The notes below the pieces were generated by a model. It had not been told where the DNA came from. It did not search any database and saw nothing but the letters and a program-made list of their open reading frames with translations. A DNA stretch of 64,000 bases from Flavobacteriaceae bacterium (GTDB taxonomy: Bacteria > Bacteroidota > Bacteroidia > Flavobacteriales > Weeksellaceae). Every line of letters begins with the position of its first letter. Position 1 is the stretch's first letter. The DNA lies in the NCBI GenBank assembly GCA_030538275.1, contig JAUNUH010000009.1, positions 15,399 to 79,398 of the forward strand, written 5' to 3'. The translations under genes were made by a program, and so were the position numbers. Of this stretch, positions 63,855-64,000 are shown one piece after another.

Positions 63855-64000
63855 ATGAGTTTTCTTAAGCGTGCATGGCTAGATATCAAAGACAATATAC
63901 AAGAATGGACTGACAATGATGAGGTTTGTGTAAGGCCCTATCTATCCTATGCCACCCGAGAAAAAATTATCATTAGAGGCAGAGTGCTTGAAAACGAGGG
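63855..64000 (+). CDS. Start of an App1-type phosphatase domain protein (truncated by window)
   Basis: Only the first 48 residues are inside: ATG 63855, MSFLKRAWLDIKDN..., then VCVRPYLSYATREKIIIRGRVLENE. The last part resembles the N-terminal region of bacterial App1/DUF2183 phosphatidate-phosphatase-like proteins (RGRVL context). It lies 54 bases after the barrel gene on the same strand. Assignment is tentative. Confidence 0.4.
   Translation, partial: MSFLKRAWLDIKDNIQEWTDNDEVCVRPYLSYATREKIIIRGRVLENE

Overview
The window is AT-rich chromosomal DNA from a member of the Bacteroidetes, most likely class Flavobacteriia. The evidence is the type IX secretion and gliding genes (gldD, a sprE/porW-like TPR lipoprotein), three secreted proteins with T9SS sorting domains, a mevalonate-pathway gene (mvaD), a Bacteroidetes-type succinate dehydrogenase (sdhC-sdhA-sdhB), FtsZ ending in the family-typical C-terminal peptide, and repeated TAnnTTTG -7 promoter boxes instead of sigma70 -10 boxes. 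No rRNA, tRNA, CRISPR array, insertion sequence or prophage was seen. Apart from a few spots this is core genome.

Layout. 1-3.5 kb: a possible small RNA unit, a fused dipeptide/oligopeptide ABC ATPase, a small beta-barrel protein and hemD. 3.5-9.4 kb: a DUF4271 membrane protein divergent from a polyprenol-phosphate mannosyltransferase and a DUF4296 lipoprotein, a secreted PNGase F-like protein, ssb-gldD, and an HD phosphohydrolase. 9.5-18.4 kb: rpsP-rimM, a thioredoxin-like protein, cinA, sprE/porW and a large type-B-sorted adhesin-like protein. 18.4-28 kb: a GC-rich intergenic repeat, an AddB-like nuclease coupled to mvaD, hemB, a glycosyltransferase, asd, a bacilliredoxin and rnpA. 28-32.5 kb (minus strand): a tightly overlapping operon of a muramidase-like protein, a lipoprotein, a polytopic membrane protein, a THEP1-MobA fusion, fdhD and a small conserved protein, which points to molybdenum cofactor and formate dehydrogenase maturation. 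32.7-33.3 kb: a secreted-protein gene broken by three homopolymer frameshifts. 33.3-36.9 kb: sdhCAB. 37-53.6 kb: an RlpA-like protein, a YqeY-like protein and the complete flavobacterial division and cell-wall cluster (mraZ-rsmH-ftsL-ftsI-murE-mraY-murD-ftsW-murG-murC-ftsQ-ftsA-ftsZ), preceded by 10-bp-period repeats that look like the MraZ operator. 53.9-58.8 kb: engB, a hydrolase and thrS-infC-rpmI-rplT. 59-64 kb: a 990-residue TPR protein, a TonB-receptor-like barrel and the start of a probable App1-type protein.

How the genes work together. The mur/fts genes are translationally coupled and together make lipid II and build the divisome. The thrS-infC-rpmI-rplT block supplies translation factors. 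sprE/porW and gldD serve the secretion machine that would export the PNGase F-like protein, the 950-residue protein and the 120-residue sorting-domain protein. The most interesting items are the moco-linked operon with its fused NTPase-MobA and unexplained membrane protein, the MraZ-type operator, the broken gene at 32.7-33.3 kb, the AUU-initiated infC, and very short or absent 5' leaders at several genes. All calls come from reading the sequence; no database search was run.
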